A stretch of 64,000 nucleotides of DNA. It comes from Streptomyces galbus (GTDB lineage Bacteria; Actinomycetota; Actinomycetes; Streptomycetales; Streptomycetaceae). A program made the translations under genes and the position numbers. The stretch's first letter is position 1. Each line of letters opens with the position of its first letter. The stretch lies in contig NZ_SZPR01000023.1 of NCBI RefSeq assembly GCF_005280195.1, positions 1 through 64,000 on the forward strand. The letters are read 5' to 3'. Below the pieces are notes generated by a model. It searched no databases. It had not been told where the DNA came from and was given only the letters and a program-made list of their open reading frames with translations. Of the stretch, positions 33,345 to 41,395 are shown piece by piece.

Positions 33345-35165
33345 TCAGGAGGTGCCGGCGGGCTCCCGCCAGCTCCGCAGCACCGACTCGAACTGCTCGG
33401 CGGTGGTGTCCCAGTCGCCGGCCGGCGAGGAGATGTACAGGACGTACTCGGTGCCGTCCCGCCCGAGGTACGTCTCCTCCTTGGCGCGCCGCGGCCCGGG
33501 GAACTCGGTGTCCTTGGCGAGCGCGGTCCAGGTGTACTCCCACTCGGACCCGGGGCGGTCGCGGTAGACGTTGCGCTCCAGCGTCACCCGCCGGTAGTCC
33601 ACGAGCCGCCTCAACTGCGTGTCCAGGTCGGCCTGGTGCTCGTAGGCGTCGTCGTAGTCCGGGGAGGTGTCCACGGCGATGCGCACGAAGTGCTCGCCGC
33701 CGTCGGGCGTGTAGTCGATCTGCTTGAGGTCGCCGTCGTCCTGGTACACGACGCGCTTCCAGCCCTCGGGCAGGGACAGCCGGAAGCCCAGCGGGTCGGT
33801 CACCGGCCGCCAGCCGTCGGGCGAGGTGCCGTCGGTCGCCGACGGGCTGGGCTGCGAGGGGCTGGGCGCGGAGGGGCTCGGCGAGAGCGTCGTACGGCCG
33901 CCGCCCTGGTCGTGCCGCCCGGAGCCGAACTGCTGGAGCACCACGGCCGTACCGCCGCCGATCAGCGCGGCCACGGCCACCACCAGGGCGAGCGTGCGCA
34001 GCCGGCGCCGCCGCGGTGGCTGCTGGGGACGCGCGGCGCTTCCCGGCCCCGGGGGCGGGCCCATCGGGGTGGGCCCCACGGCGGTCGGTCCGGTCACCGA
34101 GGGCTGCGGCAGAGGCGTGTGCCCCAGGGACGCGTACGGGAGGGGCGTGTGGGAGGACGGCGTGTGGGAGGTCGGCGTGAGCCCTTCCGGCGTCCTCGGG
34201 CCGTACGGGCCCCCGGCCGCCGCGTCGACGCCGCCCGGGTGGGTCCCGCTCGGGTAGGGCGTCGGCCCGCTGCCACTGTCGTAGCCGGGCCGGAAGCCGG
34301 GGCCGTACTGCGTCGGCACGTACGCCTGGGCCTCGTGCGGGCTGCGGCCCTCGGCGGCCTGCGCGAGCAGGTGCTCGGCCTCGGCGGTGCCGGGGCGGGA
34401 GGCGGGGTCCTTGCGCAGCAGGGCGGTGATGACGGGGCCGAGCGGGCCCGCGTGGTGCGCTTCGGCGGCCTCCTCCTCGACGACGGCCTGCATGGTGGAC
34501 AGCGGGGAGGTGCGGCGGAACGGCGAGCGGCCCTCGACGGCCGTGTACAGGGTGGCGCCGAGCGCCCACAGGTCGGAGGACGGGCCGGGGTCCTGGCCGC
34601 GGACCCGCTCGGGGGCGAGGTAGTCGACGGAGCCGACGACCTCCCCGGTGCGGGTGATGGTGGTGTCGCCGTCGATCTGGGCGATGCCGAAGTCGGTGAG
34701 CAGGACCCGGCCGTCGTGCGAGAGCAGCACGTTGCCGGGCTTGACGTCGCGGTGCAGGACACCGGCGGAGTGCGCGGCGCGCAGGGCGCGCAGCACCCAC
34801 AGGCCGATCCGGGCGGCCTCGGCGGGCTCGAGGCGGCCCTCCTGCTTGACGGCGTCGGCGAGCGAGCGGCCCTCGACCAGCTCCATCACGATCCAGGGGC
34901 GGCCGTCGTGTTCGAGCACGTCGTGCACGGTGACCACGGCGGAGTGGTTGATCCGTGCGGCGGCGCGGGCCTCGGCCCGGGTGCGCGCGAGGAGCGCCGG
35001 CTGTTCGCTCTCGGAGACGTAGAGCGCGGCGGTCAGTTCCTTGATGGCGACGGCCCGGTGCAGCAGCTCGTCGTGGGCGCGCCACACCCGGCCCATGCCG
35101 CCGCTGCCGATGGAATCGGCGAGCCGGTAGCGGCCCGCGAGGAGCAGGCCCTGCATCTGATTCAC
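33345..35165 (-). CDS. Membrane Ser/Thr protein kinase 4
   Basis: A 606-residue kinase with G-S-G-G-M-G, Lys42 (V-A-I-K), H138-R-D-V-K-P-G-N and D158-F-G-I-A-Q. A cytoplasmic juxtamembrane segment (about 280-385) is rich in Pro, Thr, Tyr and Ser with repeated S-H-T-P and G-H-T-P-L-P units, likely phosphorylation targets. The membrane helix is at 391-410. The outer domain begins G460-F-R-L-S-L-P-E-G-W and has W542-E-Y-T-W. GTG 35165 (V-N-Q-M-Q-G) is preferred, behind GGGGC; ATG 35156 lies three codons inside. Confidence 0.92.
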   Translation of the reverse strand: MNQMQGLLLAGRYRLADSIGSGGMGRVWRAHDELLHRAVAIKELTAALYVSESEQPALLARTRAEARAAARINHSAVVTVHDVLEHDGRPWIVMELVEGRSLADAVKQEGRLEPAEAARIGLWVLRALRAAHSAGVLHRDVKPGNVLLSHDGRVLLTDFGIAQIDGDTTITRTGEVVGSVDYLAPERVRGQDPGPSSDLWALGATLYTAVEGRSPFRRTSPLSTMQAVVEEEAAEAHHAGPLGPVITALLRKDPASRPGTAEAEHLLAQAAEGRSPHEAQAYVPTQYGPGFRPGYDSGSGPTPYPSGTHPGGVDAAAGGPYGPRTPEGLTPTSHTPSSHTPLPYASLGHTPLPQPSVTGPTAVGPTPMGPPPGPGSAARPQQPPRRRRLRTLALVVAVAALIGGGTAVVLQQFGSGRHDQGGGRTTLSPSPSAPSPSQPSPSATDGTSPDGWRPVTDPLGFRLSLPEGWKRVVYQDDGDLKQIDYTPDGGEHFVRIAVDTSPDYDDAYEHQADLDTQLRRLVDYRRVTLERNVYRDRPGSEWEYTWTALAKDTEFPGPRRAKEETYLGRDGTEYVLYISSPAGDWDTTAEQFESVLRSWREPAGTS

Positions 35166-35325
35166 GTTGCCCCGCAATGCTCTTGACAGGGTCAGCGTAA
35201 GGATTGCCCACCGTCCACGGAACCAGCGGGGTGCCAAGGAGACCGCACTGTGACGGTTGTCGCTTCCGGCCCGGAACGGGAACCGGATCCGCCACCGGCC
35301 CCCGTCGCCGCCGGCTGCGCGCCGG

Positions 35326-37788
35326 TCAGCCCGTGTACCGGTAAGTAGCCTGCGCCTGCTCGTAGATGCGGGTCACCTCGTCGCGCTCGGCCTCCGGGCC
35401 GCGCACCTGGACGACGTGGTAGCGGCCGTCGAGCAGCAGGGCGAGGTTGCGCACGTACAGCTCGCGCCCGCCGGCCCCCGTCCAGGTGAACTGGCCCTCC
35501 GCCATGACGCGTTCACCCACCTGGGTGGTCCGCAGCCCCGAAGCCGTGGCCCAGCTCGAGTCCCGGTACGGCTGGAGCTCGCTCTCCTTCTCCCGCTGGT
35601 AGACCATCGGGTCGTCGCCGTACCGGGCCGCGGAGTCCCGGCCGGGGACGACGATCAGCTCGAAGTCCCCGTGGGAGTACACCACCTGGGCGCGCCCGTT
35701 CTTCGGCGTGCGGTCCCAGCCGTCGGCCACGGCGACGCGGAAGCCGGCCGTGTCGGTGCGCAGCGTGAAGCCGTCGGCGACGGCCGGGCCGGAGCCGGAC
35801 GGGGTCCCGGCGCTCTTGCTGCCGCCGCCCGGCTCGGGCGAGGTCTGCTCGGGCCGGGGCTCGCTGCTGCTGCTCGCGGCGGGCGCGTCGCTCACGGTGC
35901 CCGCGCCGGTGTTCTGCGACGGGCCGTCCTGCTCGCCCGCCTTGGGCATGAACAGCACCGCGTACGCGACCGCCGCCGCCAGCGCGAGCAGGATCAGCAC
36001 GAGCAGGGTGCGGCCCAGACTGCGGGGCGATCCGCCCGCCTCCTGCCGTTTGTGCCGCCCGTGGTGCGCGGGCAGCCCGGCCCTGCGGCGGCGCACCAGC
36101 TCGCCCTTGCGCCGGATGATGGGCAGTCGGCGCGGATCGGCCGGCGGCGCGGCGATCACGTGGGCGCCGGCCTCCGGTTCGGGCGCCGAGCGCACCAGGG
36201 AGCGCAGCCAGCCGCTGAGGAGCTCCACGTCGGGGCGCTCGGTGGGGTCCTGGCGCAGCAACGACTCCACGACCGGCCGCAGCGGCCCGCACTCCTCGGC
36301 GAACGCCGGCGGCTCCGCGCACACCATCTGCACCAGCTCGGCGGTCGAGTCCTCGGGGTAGGGCGCGTGGCCCTGCACCGCGCGGAACAGCAGGGCGCCG
36401 AGCGCCCACAGGTCGGTGGCGGGCCCCACGGGCGCGGCGAGCTGCCAGTTCTCGTGCACCGGGCCGGCCTGTTCGGGTGCCCACCGCTCGGTGACGGGGC
36501 CGACCACGGCCATCCGGGCCTGCCGGGCGCGCTCGGCGGCGAGCGCGGTGGCCGGCCCGCGCGGGGCGGGCGTCCCGGCGGCGGGCTCGTCCCACCGGGC
36601 GGGGCGCGTCCCCTGCTGCCCGGCCGCTCCGGGACCCTCGGCGGGGAGCTGCCGGCCGCTGTCGTACGGGGCCGGGGCGGGCAGTCCCGCGGGGGCTCCG
36701 CGCACCCCGTAGGGGTCGGCGATCTGCCCGGGCGGCTGACCGCCCGCCGGCGCGCGCCCGCTGCCGTACGGCGACACCGGCGCGGACCCGGCCGGGCCGC
36801 CCTCGACCGGGGTGCGGGCGCCGGGAAGCGCCGCGCGTCCGCCCGGGCGGCCCTGCTGGGCTTCCTGGGCCTCCTGGATCCGGGCCGCCGCCCGTGCGCC
36901 CGCCCGGTACGCGGCGATGGCCCCGGCCCGCGCGGCACGGATGTCCTCGGTGCTCTCCAGCGCCCGGGGAGCGAGGGCGCCACGGGACGACGGAACGCCG
37001 GGGGAGGTGCCTTGCGGGGGCACGGCTCCGGTGCCGGAGGCGGGTGCGGTGCCCGGGGCGGGGGCGGGGAGCCGGCCCGCGGCCCGGGCCTCGATGGCGG
37101 CGCGGCGCGCGGCCTCGGGGTCGACCGCGCCACCGGGCGGCCCCCCGGCCGCGGGACCGCCGGGACCCGGGCTGTCCTCGTCCTCGGCCGGCACGGGGTC
37201 GTACCCGCACAACGCCTCCTCGGCCGCGCCGACCGCGAGCCCGGTCAGCACGACCCGGCCGTCGTCGCAGACCAGGACGGTGCGCGCGGTGATGTTCCGG
37301 TGCACCCAGCCGTGCGCGTGCAGCACCCGCAGCGCCATCAGCACGTCGGAGGCGACCTCGGCCGCCCGGTACGGCGTCAGCGTCCGCTCGGCGAGCAGCG
37401 CCACGAGCGGACGCGCGGCCACCAGCTCGCTGACGATCCACAGCGAGCCACCGTCGGCGAACACGTCGAAGACCTGGTCGAGGCGGGGGTGGTCGGGGAT
37501 GCGGGCAGCGGCCTGCGCGGCCTCGACGGCGCGCCGCACGACCGGGTCGGACGGCCTGCGCGTGCTCGCGCCGGGCATCCTGCGCTCACGGGCGGTGAAC
37601 CCCGCGGGCAGTCCCTCCGCGTCGAGCACCTCGGCCTCGACGACCTCGGGCAACGGGACCTGGCGGACCAGGACTTCCTGCCCGCTGTAGGTGTCGAAGG
37701 CCCGGCTCTCGGTGAGTTCGTACTCGTCGGCGGGCGGCAACGGCAGGCGGTAGCGGTCGGCGAGTACCCGCCCCGCATAGTCGTCCAC
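35326..37788 (-). CDS. Membrane pseudokinase with large activation-loop insertion
   Basis: An 820-residue kinase-fold protein that has lost its catalytic residues: the VAVK lysine is replaced (V-L-V-R42-Q), HRD reads H163-R-N165, the K-P-x-N segment is I-T-A-R-T, and DFG reads T182-G-L. There is no glycine-rich loop. Between the TGL position and A437-P-E lies an insertion of about 245 residues, rich in Ala, Gly, Pro and Arg. The C lobe (W-A-L-G-A-L-L-F) is otherwise retained. The membrane helix is at 593-613 and the outer domain begins G682-F-R-V-A-V-A-D-G-W. GTG 37788 follows GGGGAGG. The likely role is a scaffold or allosteric partner of the adjacent active kinases; phosphotransfer is not expected. 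Confidence 0.88.
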   Translation of the reverse strand: MDDYAGRVLADRYRLPLPPADEYELTESRAFDTYSGQEVLVRQVPLPEVVEAEVLDAEGLPAGFTARERRMPGASTRRPSDPVVRRAVEAAQAAARIPDHPRLDQVFDVFADGGSLWIVSELVAARPLVALLAERTLTPYRAAEVASDVLMALRVLHAHGWVHRNITARTVLVCDDGRVVLTGLAVGAAEEALCGYDPVPAEDEDSPGPGGPAAGGPPGGAVDPEAARRAAIEARAAGRLPAPAPGTAPASGTGAVPPQGTSPGVPSSRGALAPRALESTEDIRAARAGAIAAYRAGARAAARIQEAQEAQQGRPGGRAALPGARTPVEGGPAGSAPVSPYGSGRAPAGGQPPGQIADPYGVRGAPAGLPAPAPYDSGRQLPAEGPGAAGQQGTRPARWDEPAAGTPAPRGPATALAAERARQARMAVVGPVTERWAPEQAGPVHENWQLAAPVGPATDLWALGALLFRAVQGHAPYPEDSTAELVQMVCAEPPAFAEECGPLRPVVESLLRQDPTERPDVELLSGWLRSLVRSAPEPEAGAHVIAAPPADPRRLPIIRRKGELVRRRRAGLPAHHGRHKRQEAGGSPRSLGRTLLVLILLALAAAVAYAVLFMPKAGEQDGPSQNTGAGTVSDAPAASSSSEPRPEQTSPEPGGGSKSAGTPSGSGPAVADGFTLRTDTAGFRVAVADGWDRTPKNGRAQVVYSHGDFELIVVPGRDSAARYGDDPMVYQREKESELQPYRDSSWATASGLRTTQVGERVMAEGQFTWTGAGGRELYVRNLALLLDGRYHVVQVRGPEAERDEVTRIYEQAQATYRYTG

Positions 37789-37988
37789 GTGTGCCTCCCC
37801 CGGCCGCCCGGTCGGTCAAATCCGTTCGCCTCACGCACCGTTGTGCACATCCGGCTGGATGCGTACGGTCCGCAAGCACTCACGATACGTGCCGGAGGCA
37901 ACCCGCAAAGGGGGATGGCAGATCTCGCCTCCCCGGCCCTTCCTTGCACGGCTTCCCGTCGTGCCGCGCCCCGAACGCCGGCGCGCCG

Positions 37989-40013
37989 TCACTTCTTCGG
38001 CTGGAACGTCTCCGTCAGCGTCTTCCAGGTGGCCGTCCGCTCCGCGCCGTTCCAGTCGGCCGCCCGCGCCGTGTACATCAGCGCGTACCCCTGGTGGTCG
38101 TTCACCACGAAACCCCGGTCGACCGTCCGGTACGCGGTGCCGCCCTCGGCGTAGGTGAACTCCCAGTCGGCGGCCTTCCAGCCGCGGTACTCCAGCGGGA
38201 CTATGCGAATCTTCTTGTACTGCGAGCGCACCATGTAGCGCTCCTGGTTCTTCCAGTCGGCGACCGGGTCGTCCTTCGGCGTGGTCGTCCAGGCGATGAG
38301 CAGCTTCTGCCCGTTCGGCCCGGTGAAGCGGTCGCCGGCGGAGGCGGTCGTCTGGAACTTCCAGCCCTTCGGCAGCCCGATCGAGTACCCCTGGCCGCCG
38401 TTGTGCGTGGACGCCGCCGTGCCGGTGCCGCCCGCCGTCGCCGTGGAACCGGCGCTGCTGCTCGCCCCGGTCCCGCTGCCCGGCGCGGCGGCGGAGGAGG
38501 TACCGGTCGGCGCGGACTGCGAGGCGGACCCGTCCGTGCCGGTCCCGCCGCTCTTGTCCTCCTTGGTGCCGGGGCTCCGGCCGGCGACCGTGCTCGCCCC
38601 GGCACCGCCCTTGGCGCCGTCGGAGCCGTCGTCGTCCCCGCCGCCGAGGGTGAGGGCCAGCACCGTGCCGATCACCGCGAGCGCGGCCACCACGGCGATG
38701 ATCACCAGCGTGCGCCGCGGCACGACGTCGGTGAGCGGCGCCCGGGGCACCGGCCTCGGCGGCAGATCGGCGGGCGGCGTCATCACGGGCCAGCCCGAAC
38801 TGCGGCCCCCGCCCGAGCCGGTGGAACCCGCCTCGCCCGCACCGCCGGTGCCGCCGGTACCGCCCGCCGTCCCGACGGACGCCGAGCGCACGGAGGTCGT
38901 CGCGGCCGTGCCCGTGGCCCGCGTCCCGGCGGAACCGGCCGTGTCCGCCGTGCCGACCCCGCTCGCGGCCGTCCCGCCCGTGGAGCTGTCGCGCGTCCCG
39001 GCGGCGGAGGCGGCCGCCCCGCCCGCGGCGGCCTTGCGCACGGACCGCAGCGCCCCGCGCAGCTTCTCGCCCGAACCGCCCTTGTCGCGCGTCCCGTCGG
39101 CCTGCTTCGGCAGCGGCACGACCTTGGTCGCGTCGACCGGCTCGGAGTCCTTCGGGTCGCGCGCGAGCACGACCGCGTTGAGCATGGCCCGCGCCCCGGC
39201 GTCGTCCAGGCGCAACTCCGGGTCCTTGGTCAGCAGTCCGTAGATGACGTCCCGCAGCGGACCCGCGTTCTTCGGCTCCTCCAGCGGCTCGGTCATCACC
39301 GCGGTGAGCGTCGCGATCGCCGAGCCCTTGTCGTACGGCGGGGTGCCCTCGACCGCCGCGTACAGCAGCCCGCCGAGCGACCACAGGTCGGCCGCGGGGC
39401 CGGGCTTGTGCCCGCGGGCCCGCTCCGGGGCGATGTACGAGGGGGCGCCGACGAGCATGCCCGTGGAGGTGATGGACGGGTCGCCCTCCACCTGCGCGAT
39501 GCCGAAGTCGGTCAGCACGACCCGGTCGGTGCCGGACTCCAGCAGTACGTTGGACGGCTTCACGTCACGGTGCAGGATGCCCTCGCGGTGCGCCGACCGC
39601 AGCACGTCCAGGACCGCCAGGCCCACCCGGGCCGCCCGCTTGGGCTCGAGCACGCCGTCCTCGCGGATGACCTCGGCGAGGGACTTGCCCTCGACGAGCT
39701 CCATCACGATCCACGGCCGGTCGTCCTCGTCGACCACGTCGAAGACCGTCACCGCGCTGTTGTTGCGGATCCTGGCGATGGCCTTGGCCTCGCGCAGCGT
39801 CCGCGTGATCAGCCGGCGCTTCTCGTCGTCGTCGATGTTCGACGGAAACCGCAACTCCTTGACGGCGACCGTCCGTCCGAGCGTCTCGTCCTCCGCGCGC
39901 CACACCGTACCCATGCCGCCGCGGCCGAGTACGTCTCCCAGCCGGTACCGCCCGGCGAGGAGACGTGCGCTCTTGTCCTGACGGGATGCTCCCGCCCGCT
40001 CCGCCTCCGACAT
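37989..40013 (-). CDS. Membrane Ser/Thr protein kinase 6
   Basis: A 674-residue kinase with G-R-G-G-M-G, Lys52, H148-R-D-V-K-P-S-N and D169-F-G-I-A-Q. The juxtamembrane region (about 325-410) is Thr/Ala/Gly-rich. The membrane helix is at 435-456; a Ser/Gly/Thr stalk and a domain starting G542-Y-S-I-G-L-P-K-G-W with W617-E-F-T-Y follow. ATG 40013 has GAGGGGA upstream. It is the first gene of the kinase run, with a promoter candidate at 40049-40076. From memory, the matching S. coelicolor cluster affects sporulation and spore-wall synthesis by phosphorylating wall-synthesis proteins. Confidence 0.93.
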   Translation of the reverse strand: MSEAERAGASRQDKSARLLAGRYRLGDVLGRGGMGTVWRAEDETLGRTVAVKELRFPSNIDDDEKRRLITRTLREAKAIARIRNNSAVTVFDVVDEDDRPWIVMELVEGKSLAEVIREDGVLEPKRAARVGLAVLDVLRSAHREGILHRDVKPSNVLLESGTDRVVLTDFGIAQVEGDPSITSTGMLVGAPSYIAPERARGHKPGPAADLWSLGGLLYAAVEGTPPYDKGSAIATLTAVMTEPLEEPKNAGPLRDVIYGLLTKDPELRLDDAGARAMLNAVVLARDPKDSEPVDATKVVPLPKQADGTRDKGGSGEKLRGALRSVRKAAAGGAAASAAGTRDSSTGGTAASGVGTADTAGSAGTRATGTAATTSVRSASVGTAGGTGGTGGAGEAGSTGSGGGRSSGWPVMTPPADLPPRPVPRAPLTDVVPRRTLVIIAVVAALAVIGTVLALTLGGGDDDGSDGAKGGAGASTVAGRSPGTKEDKSGGTGTDGSASQSAPTGTSSAAAPGSGTGASSSAGSTATAGGTGTAASTHNGGQGYSIGLPKGWKFQTTASAGDRFTGPNGQKLLIAWTTTPKDDPVADWKNQERYMVRSQYKKIRIVPLEYRGWKAADWEFTYAEGGTAYRTVDRGFVVNDHQGYALMYTARAADWNGAERTATWKTLTETFQPKK

Positions 40014-40048
40014 GCGTCCCCTCAAGCAACCCGCCCTGACAGAGCCTC

Positions 40049-40076
40049 CATTGTCCCTCACCCGACAAGTGCCCAA
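40049..40076 (-). promoter_or_regulatory. Predicted promoter of the kinase array
   Basis: On the minus strand, TTGGGC (40071-40076) and ACAATG (40049-40054) are 16 bases apart, 36 bases before the first kinase start. Confidence 0.4.
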
Positions 40077-40251
40077 CGCCCCGGGTTCCCCCGTCCGGAC
40101 CTCTCGCACGGCACATTCCGGCCAATAGGTACAGCACAGTTCGGCCACGGGGGCACGGCCGGCCCGGAGCGGGGCCTTCCGCACCGCCCCGCCACCGCCG
40201 CTCACAGGGAGCGCGTGCAGGATGGGCGCGCCCCCCACGAGAGGACCCGCG

Positions 40252-41295
40252 ATGCCGCTGCTTCGAAGCCTGCGGGTCATCCCCCTGACCCTGGTGTTCC
40301 TCTGGCTCACCACCGGTGCCTCGCACAGCGCGTCCCCGGCACCCGCGGACGCCCTGCTGCCGCTGCTGCTCACCCGGGGCGGGGCGCCCGCCGCCGCCCT
40401 GCTGGCCCGCGAGGAGGGCGGCACCCGCTACGCCGAGGCGGGTCCGGGCATCGCCCCGGGCGACCACTTCCGGGCCGGCAGCGTCACCAAGACGTTCGTG
40501 GCCACCGTGGTGCTCCAACTGGCCGCCGAGCACCGGCTGTCGCTGTCCGACCCGGTGGAGCGGCACCTGCCCGGCCTGGTGCGCGGGGCGGGCAACGACG
40601 GGCGCGCGCTGACCCTCCGTTCCCTGCTCACCCACACCAGCGGCCTGTACGACTACACCCGGGACACCAGCGGCACGCTGCCCGTCACCGCGCTGGAAGC
40701 CGTCCGTCTCGCCGTCACCCACCCTCCGGCCGACCGAGGCCGCTTCGCCTACTCCAACACCAACTACGTCCTGCTCGGCCTGGTCGTCGAACAGGTCACG
40801 GGCCGCTCCTACGCCGCCGAGGCCGAGCGGCGGCTGATCACTCCGCTGGGACTGACCGGCACCTCCTTTCCCGGGTCCGTCAGGACCCTGCCCCCGCCGC
40901 ACGGACGGGCCTACGCCGCCGACGGCTCCGACGTCACCGAGCTGGACCCGCGGACGGCCGGGGCCGCGGGTTCGCTGGTGACCACGCTCGCCGACCTGGA
41001 CCGCTTCTACGCGGCGCTGCTGGGCGGCCGCCTGCTGCCCCCGCGCCGGCTGCACGAGATGCTGGACACCCGTGCCGCACACGGCGCGTACGGCATGGGC
41101 CTGTTCCCCCAGCGGCTTCCGTGCGGCGTCACGGTGTGGGGGCACAACGGTCGTATAGCGGGCAGCTACGTGCGCAGCGCGGCCACCCTCGACGGCCGCC
41201 ATGTCCTGACCTTCCGGGTGAACACGACGGCGATCGCAGATCCCGGCCTCGAACCGGCCCTGCTCGCCGCCGAGTTCTGCCCTCGCACCCCGTAG
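40252..41295 (+). CDS. Secreted serine hydrolase, class C beta-lactamase/DD-peptidase fold
   Basis: A 347-residue protein with a signal peptide of about 27 residues. The nucleophile motif is S77-V-T-K80, the second motif Y167-S-N169, and a K/H-x-G equivalent is the G-H-N-G near the C terminus. These mark the beta-lactamase-related family that includes D-alanyl-D-alanine carboxypeptidases and esterases. Whether it acts on wall peptides or another ester or amide is open. ATG 40252 follows GAGAGG by seven bases; an in-frame ATG at 40222 is less likely. It is divergent from the kinase array, so the two could share control. Confidence 0.87.
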   Translation: MPLLRSLRVIPLTLVFLWLTTGASHSASPAPADALLPLLLTRGGAPAAALLAREEGGTRYAEAGPGIAPGDHFRAGSVTKTFVATVVLQLAAEHRLSLSDPVERHLPGLVRGAGNDGRALTLRSLLTHTSGLYDYTRDTSGTLPVTALEAVRLAVTHPPADRGRFAYSNTNYVLLGLVVEQVTGRSYAAEAERRLITPLGLTGTSFPGSVRTLPPPHGRAYAADGSDVTELDPRTAGAAGSLVTTLADLDRFYAALLGGRLLPPRRLHEMLDTRAAHGAYGMGLFPQRLPCGVTVWGHNGRIAGSYVRSAATLDGRHVLTFRVNTTAIADPGLEPALLAAEFCPRTP

Positions 41296-41298
41296 AAC

Positions 41299-41326
41299 GA
41301 CCGGGACCCGAACGGAGATCCCGGTC
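41299..41326. terminator. Terminator of the serine hydrolase gene
   Basis: GACCGGGA (41299-41306) pairs perfectly with TCCCGGTC (41319-41326), just after the stop at 41295. Confidence 0.6.
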
Positions 41327-41354
41327 CACTACACCCGTTCGAGTGAATCGAGCG

Positions 41355-41388
41355 GGCACCGGCCGCCACCTCGGCAGGGGCCGGTGCC
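41355..41388. terminator. Terminator downstream of glpD
   Basis: GGCACCGGCC (41355-41364) pairs with 41379-41388 over ten bases, eight bases beyond the glpD stop on the minus strand. Confidence 0.6.
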
Positions 41389-41395
41389 GGTCCCG

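Noticed and set aside
27905..40013. PASTA repeats in the kinase outer domains
   Set aside because: No repeated PASTA pattern is visible; the outer regions have one domain each with G-W and W-E-F-T-W landmarks.
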